Positions 11,201 to 26,200 of a stretch of 64,000 nucleotides of DNA are shown here, in pieces (the stretch's first letter is position 1; each line of letters starts with the position of its first letter). Position numbers and translations under genes: made by a program. Below the pieces are notes generated by a model. It had not been told where the DNA came from and did no database searches. It was given only the letters and a program-made list of their open reading frames with translations. Source of the DNA: Formicarius rufipectus (Eukaryota > Chordata > Aves > Passeriformes > Formicariidae); NCBI GenBank assembly GCA_013399695.1, contig VXAU01001096.1:217884-281883 (forward strand), read 5' to 3'.

Positions 11201-14200
11201 AGTTTTTATCTTTTTGCCTAGACTGCTCTTGTGAAACTGAATATGAAAGGAAGAGAGACCTGGAAAAGTACTGTTTTCAAATTCCAGGTGGCTTTCAAGG
11301 AAAAAAATTAGTTTGCTGAGCGGATGATGAACATTTCCATTTCTAAACAGTTGGTAAAATAGCTCTCCTTTCATTAAGGTCACTCATGAGTGATTCCTGG
11401 CAGAAGTATACTAAAGGGAAACTAAAATATAGCACTGTTTAAAGGTATAAAGTGATGTTAAACTGCACACATCTGAGTTTGGCTTGGTCTGGGTAGGCCA
11501 CTTTCTAGAACTTTTACATTAGACTGAATAGAAAAACATATACCAAAACTATCCAGAGATGACCTTTGAGAAATGCTCTAAGGTTTTCTGGTCTTTTTTT
11601 CTTCTGATCACCTGAGATAGTGTTAAAAGTTTGAAAATACTATTCATAACTAAAAGATGTTTGTCCTAGAAATTTAATCAAGATTTATTCCAGATTGTGG
11701 CATAAACTCCCACATGAAATAAGGGCTGTTTACAAACTTCACTGTTTTGTTTTTGTTGTTTGGTTTGTTGGGGTTTTTTTTCCCAAAATAAGCATGCTGC
11801 TTTGATTTTGCTTTTATCATAGTAACATGTGATATGTTATTTAAGGAAAAGAATCTGTTCAAGACCTTTAGAATAATGGAAGTTAGAGGACCTAAGATAG
11901 GGAGAATGAAAAGAGATACTTTTTCTGTTTCTCCCCACTGTGTCCTCTCAACTCCCTGAAATCTAAATTGAAAGCTTTTCATGTCTAACTGGTGGTTGCA
12001 GTTAACTGCTGAAAATGGAGCACCATATTCCTTAGGCATGACAGTGGATTTTTCACTTGTATTCCATGTCTTCAGAAAAGCGTAATGTTTTGTTGTCAGA
12101 ACATATCAAAAGCTAGATAAAGAAATACTTTATGACCTTCAGATGGGAGAAACAATAGGACTAGGTGGAAGTTACTGCCTTCTCTCAGGGGTAATCAGAC
12201 TGTTGTGCCCTTCTTGCCTAATCCAAGCCCAGTTAAGTGCACAGTTTTGCAAGATGCTGGCTGAAGTAGTTCTTACCATTGCTCATCTCAACCTACTTGT
12301 TCAGTATGGTGGGGTGTAACTAAAATTTCAGAAAGGGCATGAAACAGAATTTTCTAATTACTGTTTGCTGTGCAGAAGGGCAGTTAAATTTCCCTTTGAA
12401 CTCTTCCGGGTGCTGTGTAGGCTAATAACTTCCCTTCTGTAAGGAAACTTCCCAAATGCCCACATGTATTTAGAAATATTTTCTTCCCCTCTAGCCAGCA
12501 ACAAGAGTAAATGGAACATGTAGTGTGAGAGAAATAAGCTATGTATATTTCAAAGCTTTAGGCAAATTTTCCATTCCTAGTAGTATTAGTATTTTGTGTA
12601 TAAATATATGCAAAATACAGATGTATGTACCTCTATAATCTATATCCGTGTATGTATCACTAGTTCATTTTCTCATAAATACAATTGAGACTAGTTTTCA
12701 TTAGTTGTGTTTTACTTTAGAACAACATTGACAGAGTAGATTTTTCTGTTATTGATGTAATTTGCTTCTTTTTCATATTAAGCTAAATCTGGTTTTTTGG
12801 TGACCGTGATAATTGAAATGTAATAGTTTTCCATTCTCATTTTTCTAACATGTATGTCAGGAACGTTTAGACTTTTCAGGTTTTAAGCTATTGTGGTATT
12901 TAATACATTCCGTACCTAAAATTAGGGTGCCATTGCCATGTTTTGTTTCATTATTTCTGCTTTTATTTTTCCTTGTTTCATTTAGTAGAAGTCTGAGAAA
13001 TGCAAAAGGATTGCTTTTAAGCAACTGTTAGAATATTGTACTGACCATAAATAAGCAGATGCCTCATGAGTTAGATGAATGTATGATTTATGTATATAGA
13101 ATTACATCTTCATTTGTGTAATCTTTTTACTACTATTTGTAAATTTTGGAATTTTAAAAAATCCAAGTTGTAAAGTGTCACAGAAACTTTGCATGTGTAT
13201 GTTCAGACTTGGTCAATGTTCTCATTTTCATAAGATTCAGTTATATGATTGTCTCTTCCTACAAGTTACCAGTAGCATTTGAATAACACAACTAATTGAT
13301 AGCTTCCTTTTCCTCATTGTTTAATGTGGCTTCTTTGCTTTATTGCATGCTTCTCAAGCTCATTCCAGAGATAAAATTGTCAATTTTGTTATGGTCCTAT
13401 AGGAGAGAAGCACCATGCCAATGGGGATAGATACTGATCTGCTTTGTCACAACAGTGTTAGGAGAAGGGGTGATGTGATCTCTGTTCTGCAGCTGTAAAT
13501 AGGAGACACAGAGTGTGGGGAATTAATTTTCTTCTCAGTATTCAATCTGAGAATACTGAAAAGTTGTAGTGTTTTTCTGAAATATTTAGCATATAGGTCT
13601 TATATAGGTCTTTGAAAACAGAGCATACACTGAAATCTCTATTTGATGTTTGTGTGAATCTCAAATTAAGCATCAAAAAGTGAAGACAACAAATTGTTGT
13701 GAAAAGTTTTAGTTTGTTACGTGCCAGTTACTCAGGAATTAAGAACTTTTCATCAGGGAAAATAAAAGAAGCAAAATATTTCATTTCTTTAATAGATACC
13801 CACTTTTCCTTCAGCTATAGCATTCTCTGTACATCTTCCAAATGCTATCTTACTCCTGTGCTTCCTAATTATTTTTTTCTGAATGGCTTTGCAAAATTTG
13901 CAAGAACTGCAGTTTTCTTTTTAATTCCTAGAGTCTAAATGAAATACTTAAGCAAAACCACAGATTCTGTTCCATGTTAGGATTAATGGCCTTCACATGA
14001 TTCATCAACCAAGTTAGAGTCTTGATCAACTCTACAGATTGCTCTTGGTTTAACAAAGTTAATGAAGGTTCTGTGTATTGTCAATGGTTTTCAGTTTTGA
14101 GTGAAGTGAGGATTTGTGGGCATGGCCCCTTTTCTTGTTTTGTCCACCCTAGAGCTGTTCAACTCCACTGCATTCTAACATCCCTTCTACGTCTTCCTGT

Positions 14201-17200
14201 TCCTGATTTTTGATCCCTTTTTTAACTGAGCCTTCTCAGTTGGGTTCGCCTCCCCTATTTTGCTGTCCATGTCAAAGCTTCAAGTTACAGGGGAAGGCCC
14301 AGTAAATCCCTGTGGGCGTAAGACAAATCATGTTCATTTACTCTGTGGGAATTACTCCAGTGCAAACTTAATAGCATGAGGGGTTTTAAGATTTAAATAA
14401 ACTCAGGGAGAATGGAATTTTCAGAAATATTGGCTAGAAGTTCTATAGTCTAAAAATCTAGAAATTTCAACCAAGTGGTAATTTAGTCTGAACGTGCCAA
14501 ACTGATTTTCTTTCCCCATCCCCACACTGGGCTTCCAGAATATGTGACTTAGGATGGATTTTCACACAGATTGACAGAAAAGCACTTCTGACATAAATGA
14601 GAAAAGCATTATGTCTTCAACATGGATGTTTTATATATTACTTAATTTTATGTCATAAGTGAATGTTTCAGTGAAATTCATCTTTGCTACATGGAGGAAT
14701 TAATGCAGAGGTGCTCATCCTAAAAAGATTCATCCTAAAAAGTTATTTTTGTCAACACTGTAAGCAAGCTAAAGTTGATCTTTTAATGAGAAACGGCAGT
14801 CAACTGACATATATAGTCATATATAAGCATATATATGTTATCTATAGCGTATTATGTTTCTGAATAAATATATTCTATATCTAAGAATAGCTCTTCAAAA
14901 CAGAGAAAATGACCAAGCAAAGCTCTCTTGTTTTTATTCTCAAAGTGGTAAAGGCTCTTTTTTGCAAATAAGACTTACTATGGAATTGCTAAATCAGAAC
15001 AAACGTTTTAAAATACTTTAAAGGTTAAATATTGTTTTAGATTAAATGAAAATTCCTAATTCCTTGTTGGAAGTTGCTGCTTCATTCTGCCTGAAGCATT
15101 TTGTTTCATGAAGGGGATGTGTTAAAAGCATTAATGAATCAGCATGTAGGTAGCTAGTGTTACTCCCATTTACTACATGACCTTTAACTGTACATTTGTA
15201 AAGGGTTAACAAGTGATTAATGTACTAATTGATTGTCCAGCATGTTAACAGATGGCTCGTAACCAAATATAATATCATCTATTGATGTGCTTAGTAAGCA
15301 TTAAGATTGTAATAACCCAATGTGTGTAAAATGTTTTATAGCAAATTTTGTAAGTTTGAGATTTTCTTTAACTACGTATAAAGATACCTTTTAGTTTTAA
15401 GTCATGATGTATTATGTCTGACCTAATTATTTCATCTCACTAAGTAATTCTCTTGCTCATGTATTCTTTCTAGGATCTTACTGTTTCTTCCTGCTACAAT
15501 TGGAAAAAAAAAATGAAAATTGATAACAGTGAAACCTCTCACAGTAACTGAAAAGGCTTTGCTTAAAACGCACAAAGCCCAAAGCAGCAGCTGACTGCGC
15601 TACTGTGTAGGAAGAGTAAGGCAGAACAAGAGTCAGGAACAAGAAGTAGGACTTTTATAGTACAGAGTGAAAGGGAAGCTGTGGCATATTCAAATACGGC
15701 AATCCAAGATGACAATATACCTGTTCACTTTCTGTGGATGAGAATTTATGCAAATAAAATCTTGTAAAATTTGGACCAGATTCAATGTTTAGCAGTAAGG
15801 GTCCTCAGATGGGTGGCTCCTGCTACTTTGGCTGCTAATAAGCAAAGCTGTACCCATGACTTCTGAGGAAAAAAAACCCAGCAGATTTTATAAGTGATGT
15901 TTTGATGCAAGTGTCTGCAGACAGCTTTACCTCCGTCGTCTAAACAGGAACACACTCTTCTGACATGGTTTCATAAAGTAGAAATAGTAGACTACTTATA
16001 TAACAATTTTTTCTTGTTAGGCAAGGGAGAAGTAACTGACATTGTGTGTGCCATTTAAAACTACTTGAAAATGGATTGTAGTAAATTACAGGTTTTTTTT
16101 GAAGGCTTCACTTTCTAGAGAAACTGGAAAGTTTTCTTGCTATTTCACTTGCATAGCAGCCTTATTTGAGTATAAACTTAAGCTGGTGAATGTTTCAAAA
16201 TACAGCTCAGTTCTTGGCTCCACTGGATATGTAGAGAAAGGGGAGTTAACAAAAAAAACCAAATACAATGAAAATAACTTTTTTAATGGATGCAGGTGAG
16301 CATTGATGCAGAAGGCAGCTGTACTAGATGCATAGTTTTTCACACAACCTGCAATTTTGTTTACCTTTTCATACTGAACACTTATATTTGTAGTTTATAA
16401 CTGTGAAATTAACTATTAAACACTTGTATTTCTCCTTTCTGTGTAATATTTTCTGGTTGATGAGGTCCTTGTTTATGGAGAAAATTGAGTCCTTGAGGTC
16501 ATGACCTTCTGGTTAATGTTATTTAAGATCAGCCTGCTTTGCTGCAGTTCTTCAATTGTTTCTCTCTGATGAGCTGATCTCCTCTGTGTTGATGATATCT
16601 GGTAAATACCTTAATTGTGTTTCTAGTTTATTCACCAGCATTAGTGATAAAACTGGTCTCAAGATTTTCCCTGAAGAATTATTCACTTTCCTTTAGAAGA
16701 TTCTGTTTAGAACTAGCAGTTCTTTTCCATTTTGCCTTTTTCTTTCTTACCTCAATTTCACTAATTAACTTTTTTTTGCTGTTTACATGGTTACTTTACC
16801 TATTAGCACCATGTGAAACACTGTGTTGCAATCTGTTAGATCAGCCATATCATAATCTTTCAAGAACCAGAGATCATATTTCCAGGGTAGTGCTTCAGTA
16901 ATGTGTAATGCTGTATTATTTGTGCATTGTATTTCTTAAGAGAAGAAATCCTTGACTGTCCCTTGTCAGCTCTGGCTGCTTTTGATTAGCATGTTGCCAT
17001 GCACCTCATCTGTTATTGAATTGAATAGATGATAATTGCGTTGTGTCTTACTATTTACCTGTATTTTCTGTTTACCCTTGTTCCCCTGATTTTCCCCTGT
17101 GAGCATGAGGGAGGCTGCTTTATTTTCCCCCGTCAACTTCTGATGTGGTTTACTTTTTTTATCAGTCTTGCTTGACTTTTTTCTAGGCATTTGTTGTCCC

Positions 17201-20200
17201 AGGTATTCATGCTGACCTTCTTACAGTTTCCGTGAATATATGTAAGTGACTGACTGTCCTTGTTCTTTCTTTCTAGCAACATTTCTTAATGTCCCTGTCA
17301 GTCTTTATTGCCTTGTACAAAAAAAGAGAATTTGGTTGTAAATCAGGCAGGCTTTTATCTTGAGACATTTTTCCTGTCTGGAGCAATCTTTACTAAATTT
17401 GCCCTGTGCTAATCAATGTAGCCCTTATAATGTAAAAGTAAAGTGTTTTTCTTGCTCCTATGAATATCCTTTTCGATTTCTTAATAAAGAAGGTTTCCTT
17501 TTGTTTAATTGCCTGTTCATACTTGTATATCTTGTAAGTGATTTGTGAATTATTTTATTTAAATCCAAATGTGCAGCAGCAGTAATTTGAATGAATAACA
17601 CCTAACTGACAACAAAGAACTGCTCCTGGCTTCTTGTTATTTTAAAGAATCATAACATTCACACACCTTGTTCATGATAGTTATTATTCTCCTCATATTC
17701 ATGTGCCTTTAAGCCCCTTAGGCAATGAAAGATGCAAATGTGCATAGTACGATTCAGTTACTATTTTAATATATTTATCATACAAAGTAATATAGTTAAT
17801 ACATTAATTTTGAATTTGTTAGGCTGATTTTTTTTTTTCATACATGGGATGATTCAGTACTTGCAAGTGGAAAAATTCTCTTGTTTACAAAATTGAATCT
17901 GAAATGGAATTGCTTATGTATAATTGATTTGAAGTGTTGCTTCTAATGAAAACATTATTTTGGACTGGTTTTTGTTTTGTTTGTTTTTGGTTTGGGTTTT
18001 TGTTTTTGTTTTGTTGTTTTTGTTTTTGGGGTTTTTGTGTGTGTGTGTGTTTTTTGTTTTTGTTTTGTTTTGTTGGGTTTTTGTTTGTTTGTTTGTTTGG
18101 TTTTTTGTTTTGGTTTGGTTTTTTTTGTTGTTGTTGTTCTGCTTCTTCCTTTCCTTTCTGTAAGAGGAGCTTAATGCTATGAGTGGGTTTTGGGTTGCTA
18201 CTGTCTGCTGTTTCCTTTGGTAATTTTGCTGAGGATCAAATACTTAATAGAAAATATTCTTAATTTAAAATTTCTAACATAATGACACTTAGGAAAAGGT
18301 TTGCCTCATGTGGCTGTACAGGAGTCTCAACTCATGTTTAGAAATAGGTGTACAGCTTGAGAGAGCCTGTAGTTCTGTTTCTCTTACAAGAAGGTGGCTG
18401 AGACAGCTTGGGATTCTATGATAGATTATGTTCTTGATAAAGTCCCAGGATGGAGAACATTTGCTGCCTAACTCTTCTCAGCCCCTGTTAGAAAGAGGGT
18501 GTCTGAGTGGATTTTTCTGTGCCACAATTTGTCGTACATATTAATCATGCTGTAGTAATTTAAAGTTAGGACTTGGATAACTCACATGAGTAATTTTCGT
18601 AATTAAAAATATATTGCAACTAATAGATGAAACATTTTCTTTAAATCCTGCTGAATGCAAGGTGACATCATGCTGAAAAGGTCATCTCCTTGTCTTTTTT
18701 GAGAACTGGAACATTGTGAGGGTTTCTAGCCTGCTTTAGGCCTCTGCATAAATATTGGTAGATGACCACAGTTCCCCCCAGCCCCTACTGAGCAACTATC
18801 CCCACTATTGGTTTCCTTTTAGAAGTGAAGGCCTTTATTTGCATTGCGGTGGAAAATGACTGTCCTCTCTAAGGGTAGTTCTCCAGACCCGTAGAACAAT
18901 CTTGTCCTGTGTGAACAGATGAAATGTATTACCTTTCTTTTGTTGAAATTGCTATCTGGACACCTACAAGATTTTTGTTCAGAAGGTGCTGTTTTCTGAG
19001 CACAACAGAAATGGAATGGGAGCCTGACTTGAAATGTGCCGGTTAGATATTATTTTAGTCACATTTTTCTTAAAAGCAAAATGTGTTTGGATGAGAGATA
19101 ATATTTTAATTGTCATCAGACTTAAACATTTCAGTGACACTTTTTTTTTTTTTTTAACCTTACCAGTGTATCCTGTGTCAGTGATGATCAGTAACGATAG
19201 ACAAATCCACTGTTTCTGAAACCCTCGAGTCTCCTTTGCTGTGGTGGCTGTAGTAAATGAAGCTCCTGGACAGTGGTGCTCAGACGTCTTTTGACAGTGA
19301 TTACTTGTATTCTTTCCTGTCTTCCATTTTGTCTCATTATGCTCTCATGCCATGAGACAGACTGTAAATCTTTCTGAGACAATAGCTTCCTTATACATTA
19401 TGTCTCTACTGTCTTTTATGTTACGTGGTCCAGACTGCCAAGTGTGACCGTTCAGATCCTTTCACACTGTAGCACTTCCAGTACTTCCTACTCCTTCACA
19501 CCTTTGCTTTCACCTTGTGATTTGAGGGTTGCACTGAACTTGTGCTGATTTATCTGGGAAGTAGTTCTTAGGTCAATGTTAGTTTTTCCTAGCTGTGGGA
19601 CACAGGCAACATTCTACTGAACAGAGGAGTAGAAACCCAAAGGTAACTTATCAGTGCTGAACTCTTGCACTGTGGGCCAATGAACCAGTTAAATTATGTC
19701 ATTTTAATAGCTCAAGGGTATAATGAGTGGCCTTGTAAATTCTACTGCTGACAACTTTTTTTTTCCACTTGCTTGTTTTTGTGAATTGATGGTCATCTTG
19801 GGTGTAACTACTCTAATCCCATATTTTACAAGTGTTAAAACCATTTGTTATTGGAATCAGTAACTATAATAGAAAGTAGATACATCAGCTGTTTTGAGAT
19901 GCATTCAGCAGCAGGACTGATGAGCAGATTTTTATCTAAAGCATCCCATTGAACAAAATATGACTAAACATAAATCCTGTCAGTGAGTGCTCAGTCAGTT
20001 GTACTGTCTACAGATCATTCCCTACAGTAGTGTTATGGGTGTAAGAATAATAGATGTTTTGTAGACTCTCCAAATATTTTGTTGTTGTCGGTTTTTTATT
20101 TGTTTGGGGGGATTTAACACATTTGATTGTTTTCATTGCAAAAATATTATATTTCTGTTTGCTGGTAAAAAATGGTGTTTCTCCATTGGAGCATTAGGTT

Positions 20201-23200
20201 AGGTGATGTAAGCATTTGAGTAGGTGCCTTACTGTTGTTGAATCTGAGGTGGAGAAATAACACTAGACACCATGTAAGTAGTATGCTTGGCATATTATAG
20301 AAGTCTGTATTGGAAGAATATGAGTGCTTCAAAGAACACAAGGGGTAGGCTGCTGCTTGGTAAGGCTCTAATGAAAGAAATTAATATAGAACATATATAT
20401 ATATGTGTGTGTGTGTATGTATAGTTTGTATCCAAACAAGTAGGGCCATATTATGGTTTGTTCCTTACAACTCCAAAACATGAATTACCTAAATCAGAGG
20501 AACAGTTAGTGTATTCCTCTCAGTCTGCTCTGTAGTTCCTACCTATATTTAGGAAAATGTAGGGTAATTTCAATTACTTTCTTCCCTGCACTTTGCAAGC
20601 AAATATTGAATATTCAGTAACTTGGCAGGATATAATGTTAAAGTGATTAGGATGCCAAGTCTTAGGGCTATAATGACTGAATTTATTTATATATATTTTG
20701 AGCAGGTATTTATTGTGTACAAAAAGGGAATCTCAGCTGCAAAGTAAAAAGACATTTAAACTGATGTTTAAATGCATCATCTGTATGCATTTTTGTAGTT
20801 CTGTATAATGCTGGTTTTATCTCTTCCTATTTATGTGGTTTTTATTTAATCTGGAAATAAAAATGGCAAACATTTCACTGAAAGATTTTAGTTTTCTTGT
20901 AACATTTTAGAATGTTTAGAATTTATAAGGGTATAATACAACTTTACCTTTCTGTATGGAAAAACTGCTTGAGTAGGTCAAGTTTTCAAGGCTTTTGGAT
21001 TGAACCCAAGTACTGGCATGTTAACTATAGAAGTTTATTTAATACAGACAGGGTGACTAAATATTGTTGACTAGAGTTTTTAAATGTTATTTTTCAAATT
21101 ATGTGGAAATGGTTTAATAATCTGTATGCAGTTATATATTGTTTTATATTTTTATTAAACATCCTTATTTTTCTTTAAAGCTTTTTAAACAAGCTTAACA
21201 AAAAAATCACTTCTTCCTAGTGAACTTCCAAACACCTATGAAAATAAAATGTGCTACAATTGCTATTCAGAAAAGACAAATATATGAGAATTATATGTTT
21301 TCTGTGGACATTTCAAGAGCAACAATAACATAAGAAAGCATTCCCCTTTTTGTTTCAGTAAGGGAACACAGTAAATCCCGCTTAGTTTAACACTATCCAA
21401 AATTAACTGGAAAGACCAAAAAAGAGAGTAGAATTAAAATAAAATTCCATTAAGACTTAGTAGCTATGCTGTGCAGTTCTCCATTATGAGCATGGACAAA
21501 TTTACCAGGTTCTTCCGTCCTACCTACATCTTATGTCATCTTGTTTGTTTTGTTTCATTTTGTATTTTTATTAAATCCAGTATAAGGAAAAAATTACTGA
21601 AATTTCTTGTTGTTCTGGTTCTGCTTGTGTCTGTGTTGTCAGTCATGTTATTGGCAGCATTCCAGCACCAAAGCTGCAAAGGAAGTAACACTTGCTATTT
21701 AAAGTTTTTTGATTCTTTTGCAAAGTGATCATATTACTTTATCATGTGAGCATATTCTTCAGATTTTCTATGTTTTGAGAGGTGTTTTTTTTAGACTTTA
21801 TTGAGAATGCAAATGGGATTGTATCACAGCAGATGCTGCTAGGAGCTAAAGACTGCTCAGTGAGCATTTATAGCGTGCTGTATGTGATCATTCATGTGCA
21901 CCATCATGGCATATTGAGCATGTCCCAAGCCAAACTTCTGTAATACTTTTTTTGCAGTTGGTTTTGCTACTTTGGATTGGGATACTGGTGGGAGACAAAC
22001 TTGTTTTCCTCGTGTGCTTAGTAATAACCCCTGCTGCAGGTGCTAGAACAGAGTGAATGAGTCCAGTTTCAAACAGTGCTGGCATTTTACCCTGTATTTA
22101 TTCAAAGCTGTGCTTCCATTGACTTCAGCTTTAGTTGGCAATGTTTAGCAATCCTGTGCAACCAAGTCCAGCTTTGCGTCAGGCACAGAATGAAACACGG
22201 CAGTGACTGCAGTGAAGTTTGCACAGATAGAAAGTTGTTTAAGCTGTAAGAGTTTTAGCTGTTCCCTAGGATCTTATCTCATTCTTCTGATCAAAATATG
22301 ACACATAGGGTCAAGTAAGAATCTAGTAAGTAAAAGTGCTGAGGCTTCTGTGAGCCTAACTGCAGTTCTGGCATTCTGGGAACACTTAATATTTCATTAA
22401 GAGGAAGCCATCTTATTGCTCAGCAGAGTTGGGTTCTGTTGTGCCACGTGCTGGTGCAGAAAGCTTAAAAATCTAGGGCAGCACAAAAATGTAAAACACT
22501 GAAACAAATTACTGAAACTCAAATAGTGTTCAGAATGTAGGAAGCTTGGAAGCTTAATAGGAAGTCAGCTAACAGATGAACTGAAATATGTAGACACAGT
22601 GAAATGTGTCTTTGGAAGGGTCCAGGTACCTGAGGTTTTGCTGCTTGCACACCGAAAAATAGGCAGATTGGGGGTATCTCAGCTCAGTGTGTGTTTTGTG
22701 CTATAGATGCAGATGACCATGCCATCAAGGATTTGACACGTGCAACCATGGTTTCTGGTTAACCATTTTGAGTGTGGATGATAACTAGGCAGGGTAAAAC
22801 TTTTTACCTTTTAACTCTACTTTAATAATCAAGTGTCTCTGCTGCCATAATCGTCTGCAGAGACAGAAGAAAATGATACAGCTTCAGTGTTTGGAGCAAG
22901 ATGCATGTTCTCCATGTGTCTGCCATGGGATAGGTCAGTAATTTCCTTTTTTAGTTTATTAGTTCCAATTACTTTGGCCTACCTGTCCAAGTTGAAAGAC
23001 TTAGTAAGGAGATCAGGCTGTATTAAGATCCACTTAGCACCTGTTATGGCTGTAGCTGGAAGCAGTGGTCTTGGCATTGTCACCTATAATGTAGTCGCAT
23101 ATTTTTTTCTCATTCATTATTTTTCCCTCTCACCAGTAAAGACACAGCATGTGTATCTATTGGGAGGGAACTGAAGTAGTGCTGGGTGTGCCCTGCCCTT

Positions 23201-26200
23201 ACAGACCTGTGCTGTGAGGCTGAAGTGGGCAGAACAAAGCTTACCACATTATGGGGTTCAGCAAATGGGAAAAGTTTCTTCGTATTTCAAATATTGCACA
23301 TACTTGTCAATTAGATACTTCGAGTACTGCTGCATAACCTGTTTTTAGTAATTAAGGTAACTTTCAGAAGATCTTTTCCCTTCCTGGAATTTGCTGATGC
23401 ACTGATTACAACATGGCAACCTCCTGGAATAAGCAATACGGGCATCTATCCTAGAGACAAACAGACCTCTTCAAAGCACTGTTTTGATTCATTCCTGTAG
23501 TTGGTTCATTATGTGTATTGGATGGAGACTGGAGACCTCAGAATAATTCTTGTGATTGAGTAATTGAAGACTGTCATATATGCACAAAAGTGTAAAATTC
23601 GGGTAAAATGTGCATTGTTGTATTTTCTCATTTCATTTTAGTGTCTTGACTGCAGTTATTTTTGGCAATTAATTTTTGGTTTTAGCTTTTTTTAATTGAC
23701 AGATTATTGACATGTATTTTGTGACATGTCTAGTTAGACTTACAATTAAGGTATTTAGAGGTAGAAGGTTGAGACCCAACTCCAACTAAAGGTCTGTTTC
23801 ACTTCGTGGTCCTTCAAAAATCTCGTCCTCCAATACTCTGATCTGGCATATGCATATGTGATTTTTCGCTGTGCTCAACATGTACACTTTGAGGAAGTGT
23901 TTGTCATGGGTGAATATATAGATAATAGTCAGGGGTTGGAATTTAAAGTTTTAGGACTCGTTTCTTCTATAAAAGCTGTTATACTAAACTGTTTTTCAGT
24001 TCTGAAGTAGCTGACAAGGAAGGAGCTGCTGTCTGTGCACAGCAAAAGTACAGTCCAATGTAGGGAAGCTGGACTTAATCTTTTGCTGACTTAATGATTA
24101 TTATGTAGCCAAAGGTAGTGCCTTGTAGCTGGAGATTTCTCTTTTATTCGTAAGGTAGTTTATCTACATAGGTCTTAGGAGCTTTTTCTTCTCTGGGAAG
24201 ATATCCCAGCAGATTTTGAAGACTTGCTGGATTTTTGAACTTCTTTTCCAAGTTATTTATTTTGCTTTGTAATGTGTGTTTTATATAAATATTAATTTTC
24301 ATTCACAATCTTAGTCCCGGAACTTCCAAGTTCTCACGTACTACTAAGGACCTTTATGAACTGTTTTTGTTGTTCAGATTGTTTGGCAGTAGGTTAGTGG
24401 CTTGTGGAAACAACGCAAAAGGCAAATCCAGGAGAGCGAACCGTATCAGTTCACAAAACCAGGAGAACCTGTTCATGCTGAGAAATGAGGAAACATAACT
24501 GTGTGTGTTTGTGTGCAGAAACACCAATCTTCTTGAAAGAAATTGCTGAATGTAGGAAACAGTCTTCAAATCTGCTGAGTACAAATGAGTTACTACCGAA
24601 ATGAAAACTACTAAGGAAAATGGTAGTAGCTCTTTTATTTAGGAACTAGAATGTTAGCCCTGACTTGTTTGTTTTATCACCCACACTACAAAATCTGTAG
24701 TCAGCATGTGTTATGCACATGCCACAACATACTCATAAAATCTGTTGTGTCTAAAATTTCCTTTACTAGATTTATCTTGCTCAAGTACAATAATGGGAAG
24801 TGTTATAATTGCCTAGGTAAAGGGTTTTGATTGAACTCATCTTCCTGTGTCCAATGTAGGTCTGATTTCATCTCGAGAATATATTACAGGTTTGTATGCC
24901 CCTTAAAAGGGGGCATTTTAACAAGCCTGCACTGCAAGCCTTGCCTTGATGCTATGATTTTTTTTTCTCCATTTTTTTCACGTGTCTGTGTGCACCGCTC
25001 CTTGGGAAGTTTCAGAACAAAGTAGGACCTCCAAGGAATTTGCTGCTGTAGTACCATAGTTAAAATATAACCTTAATATGTTAATAAAGAACAACTAAGT
25101 TTATAGGCTGTGTCCTCTTCTGAACTCATGCCTCCTGACCTCTAAGACTGTAATCTCAGGAATGTTTAAAGCTAGAATAAATTATTATTGTGGCAAAAGC
25201 AGCAGTCTTGTCCTTTTGCTCTCTGGTGTTGGTTTTGCCAGCTCAGCTCTGCTACAGCTGTATAGTAAACCAGATCAAGGGACTGATCTGACTGAAAAGT
25301 AGTTTCCCACTCTTACTTTGTATATAAGCTACATGTTTGCTTTCAAAAATTCTCTTCCAAAAGATGTCACAGTTGGATGTTGAAACGTCTGACCTCCTTA
25401 AATATACATAGTATAAGTATTTAAAAGAAGCAAATAGGAGAAGTCAACAAAAATTCTTGCTTTGAGGGAATTATATAGAATTTTTTCTAATCAATTTACT
25501 AATATATCACAGTACTCTAGTTACATGAACACTGGTAGACTATTTCCTCTGTGAGATTGTTCCTGAACTTTGAAACTGGTTGTTCTAGTTGGCCTGCTAA
25601 AGATTGATTCTGGTGGGGGGGTTTTTGGTTTGTTGTTGGGGTTTTTTGTTTGGTTGGTTGGTTGTTTTTTGTTTTTGTTTTCCCCTTTTACTTATAAAAC
25701 ATAAGCAGAACTACAGCAAATTAAAAATGGGAGATTCAAGCAATACAATACAAACCCTTGCTTGGTTTTTGAGTTCCCTGCTGTGGAAGTGTTGCAACTT
25801 CTAGCTTGTCTTTTGTTTTGTTTTGTTTTCTTGCACCTAGTGTACTTTCCTTATACCTGGGAGATTGTTAGACATTGAATAATTGCTTGGTACTTTCTGG
25901 AACAAATCTGCCTGCTGGCATCCTGAGCGTTGCTTTCTTCTGCTCTGGTGTTAAGGTAGCACAGTGACAGAAGGCAGATGATGAAGCTGTAAACCAATAA
26001 TCTCACCATTTCACTTCTCCAGTGCAAACATGATATTGCTTTATATCTAAGTTCTTATTTAAATTATAATACTTATAATTAGCTATTGTTTGTATATATA
26101 GTTTTAGGAATATCAAAAGCCTCTCTGCATGACTATACTGGTTAAAGCAGCAATTGCAAAATGAAGGGTATGATTTTAACAACTGTAGGCTTATATTTAT

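Noticed and set aside
11674..12039. Minus-strand open frame of 121 codons.
   Set aside because: It has no recognisable domain, includes Lys/Asn runs from A-rich sequence, and lies inside the large intron without splice or promoter support.
13955..13990. CCACAGATTCTG, partly like pieces of the mammalian CPEB3 ribozyme.
   Set aside because: The ribozyme pieces are in the wrong order and spacing, and no pairing partners were seen nearby.
17934..18182. Three overlapping open frames rich in Phe, Val, Cys and Leu that look like a membrane protein.
   Set aside because: They arise from the G/T-only tract; T-rich codons encode hydrophobic residues in every frame.
18405..18425. GATTCTATGATAG, like the 3' end repeat of avian CR1 retrotransposons.
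   Set aside because: Only one 8-mer unit is present, and the upstream sequence shows no CR1-like body that I can recognise.
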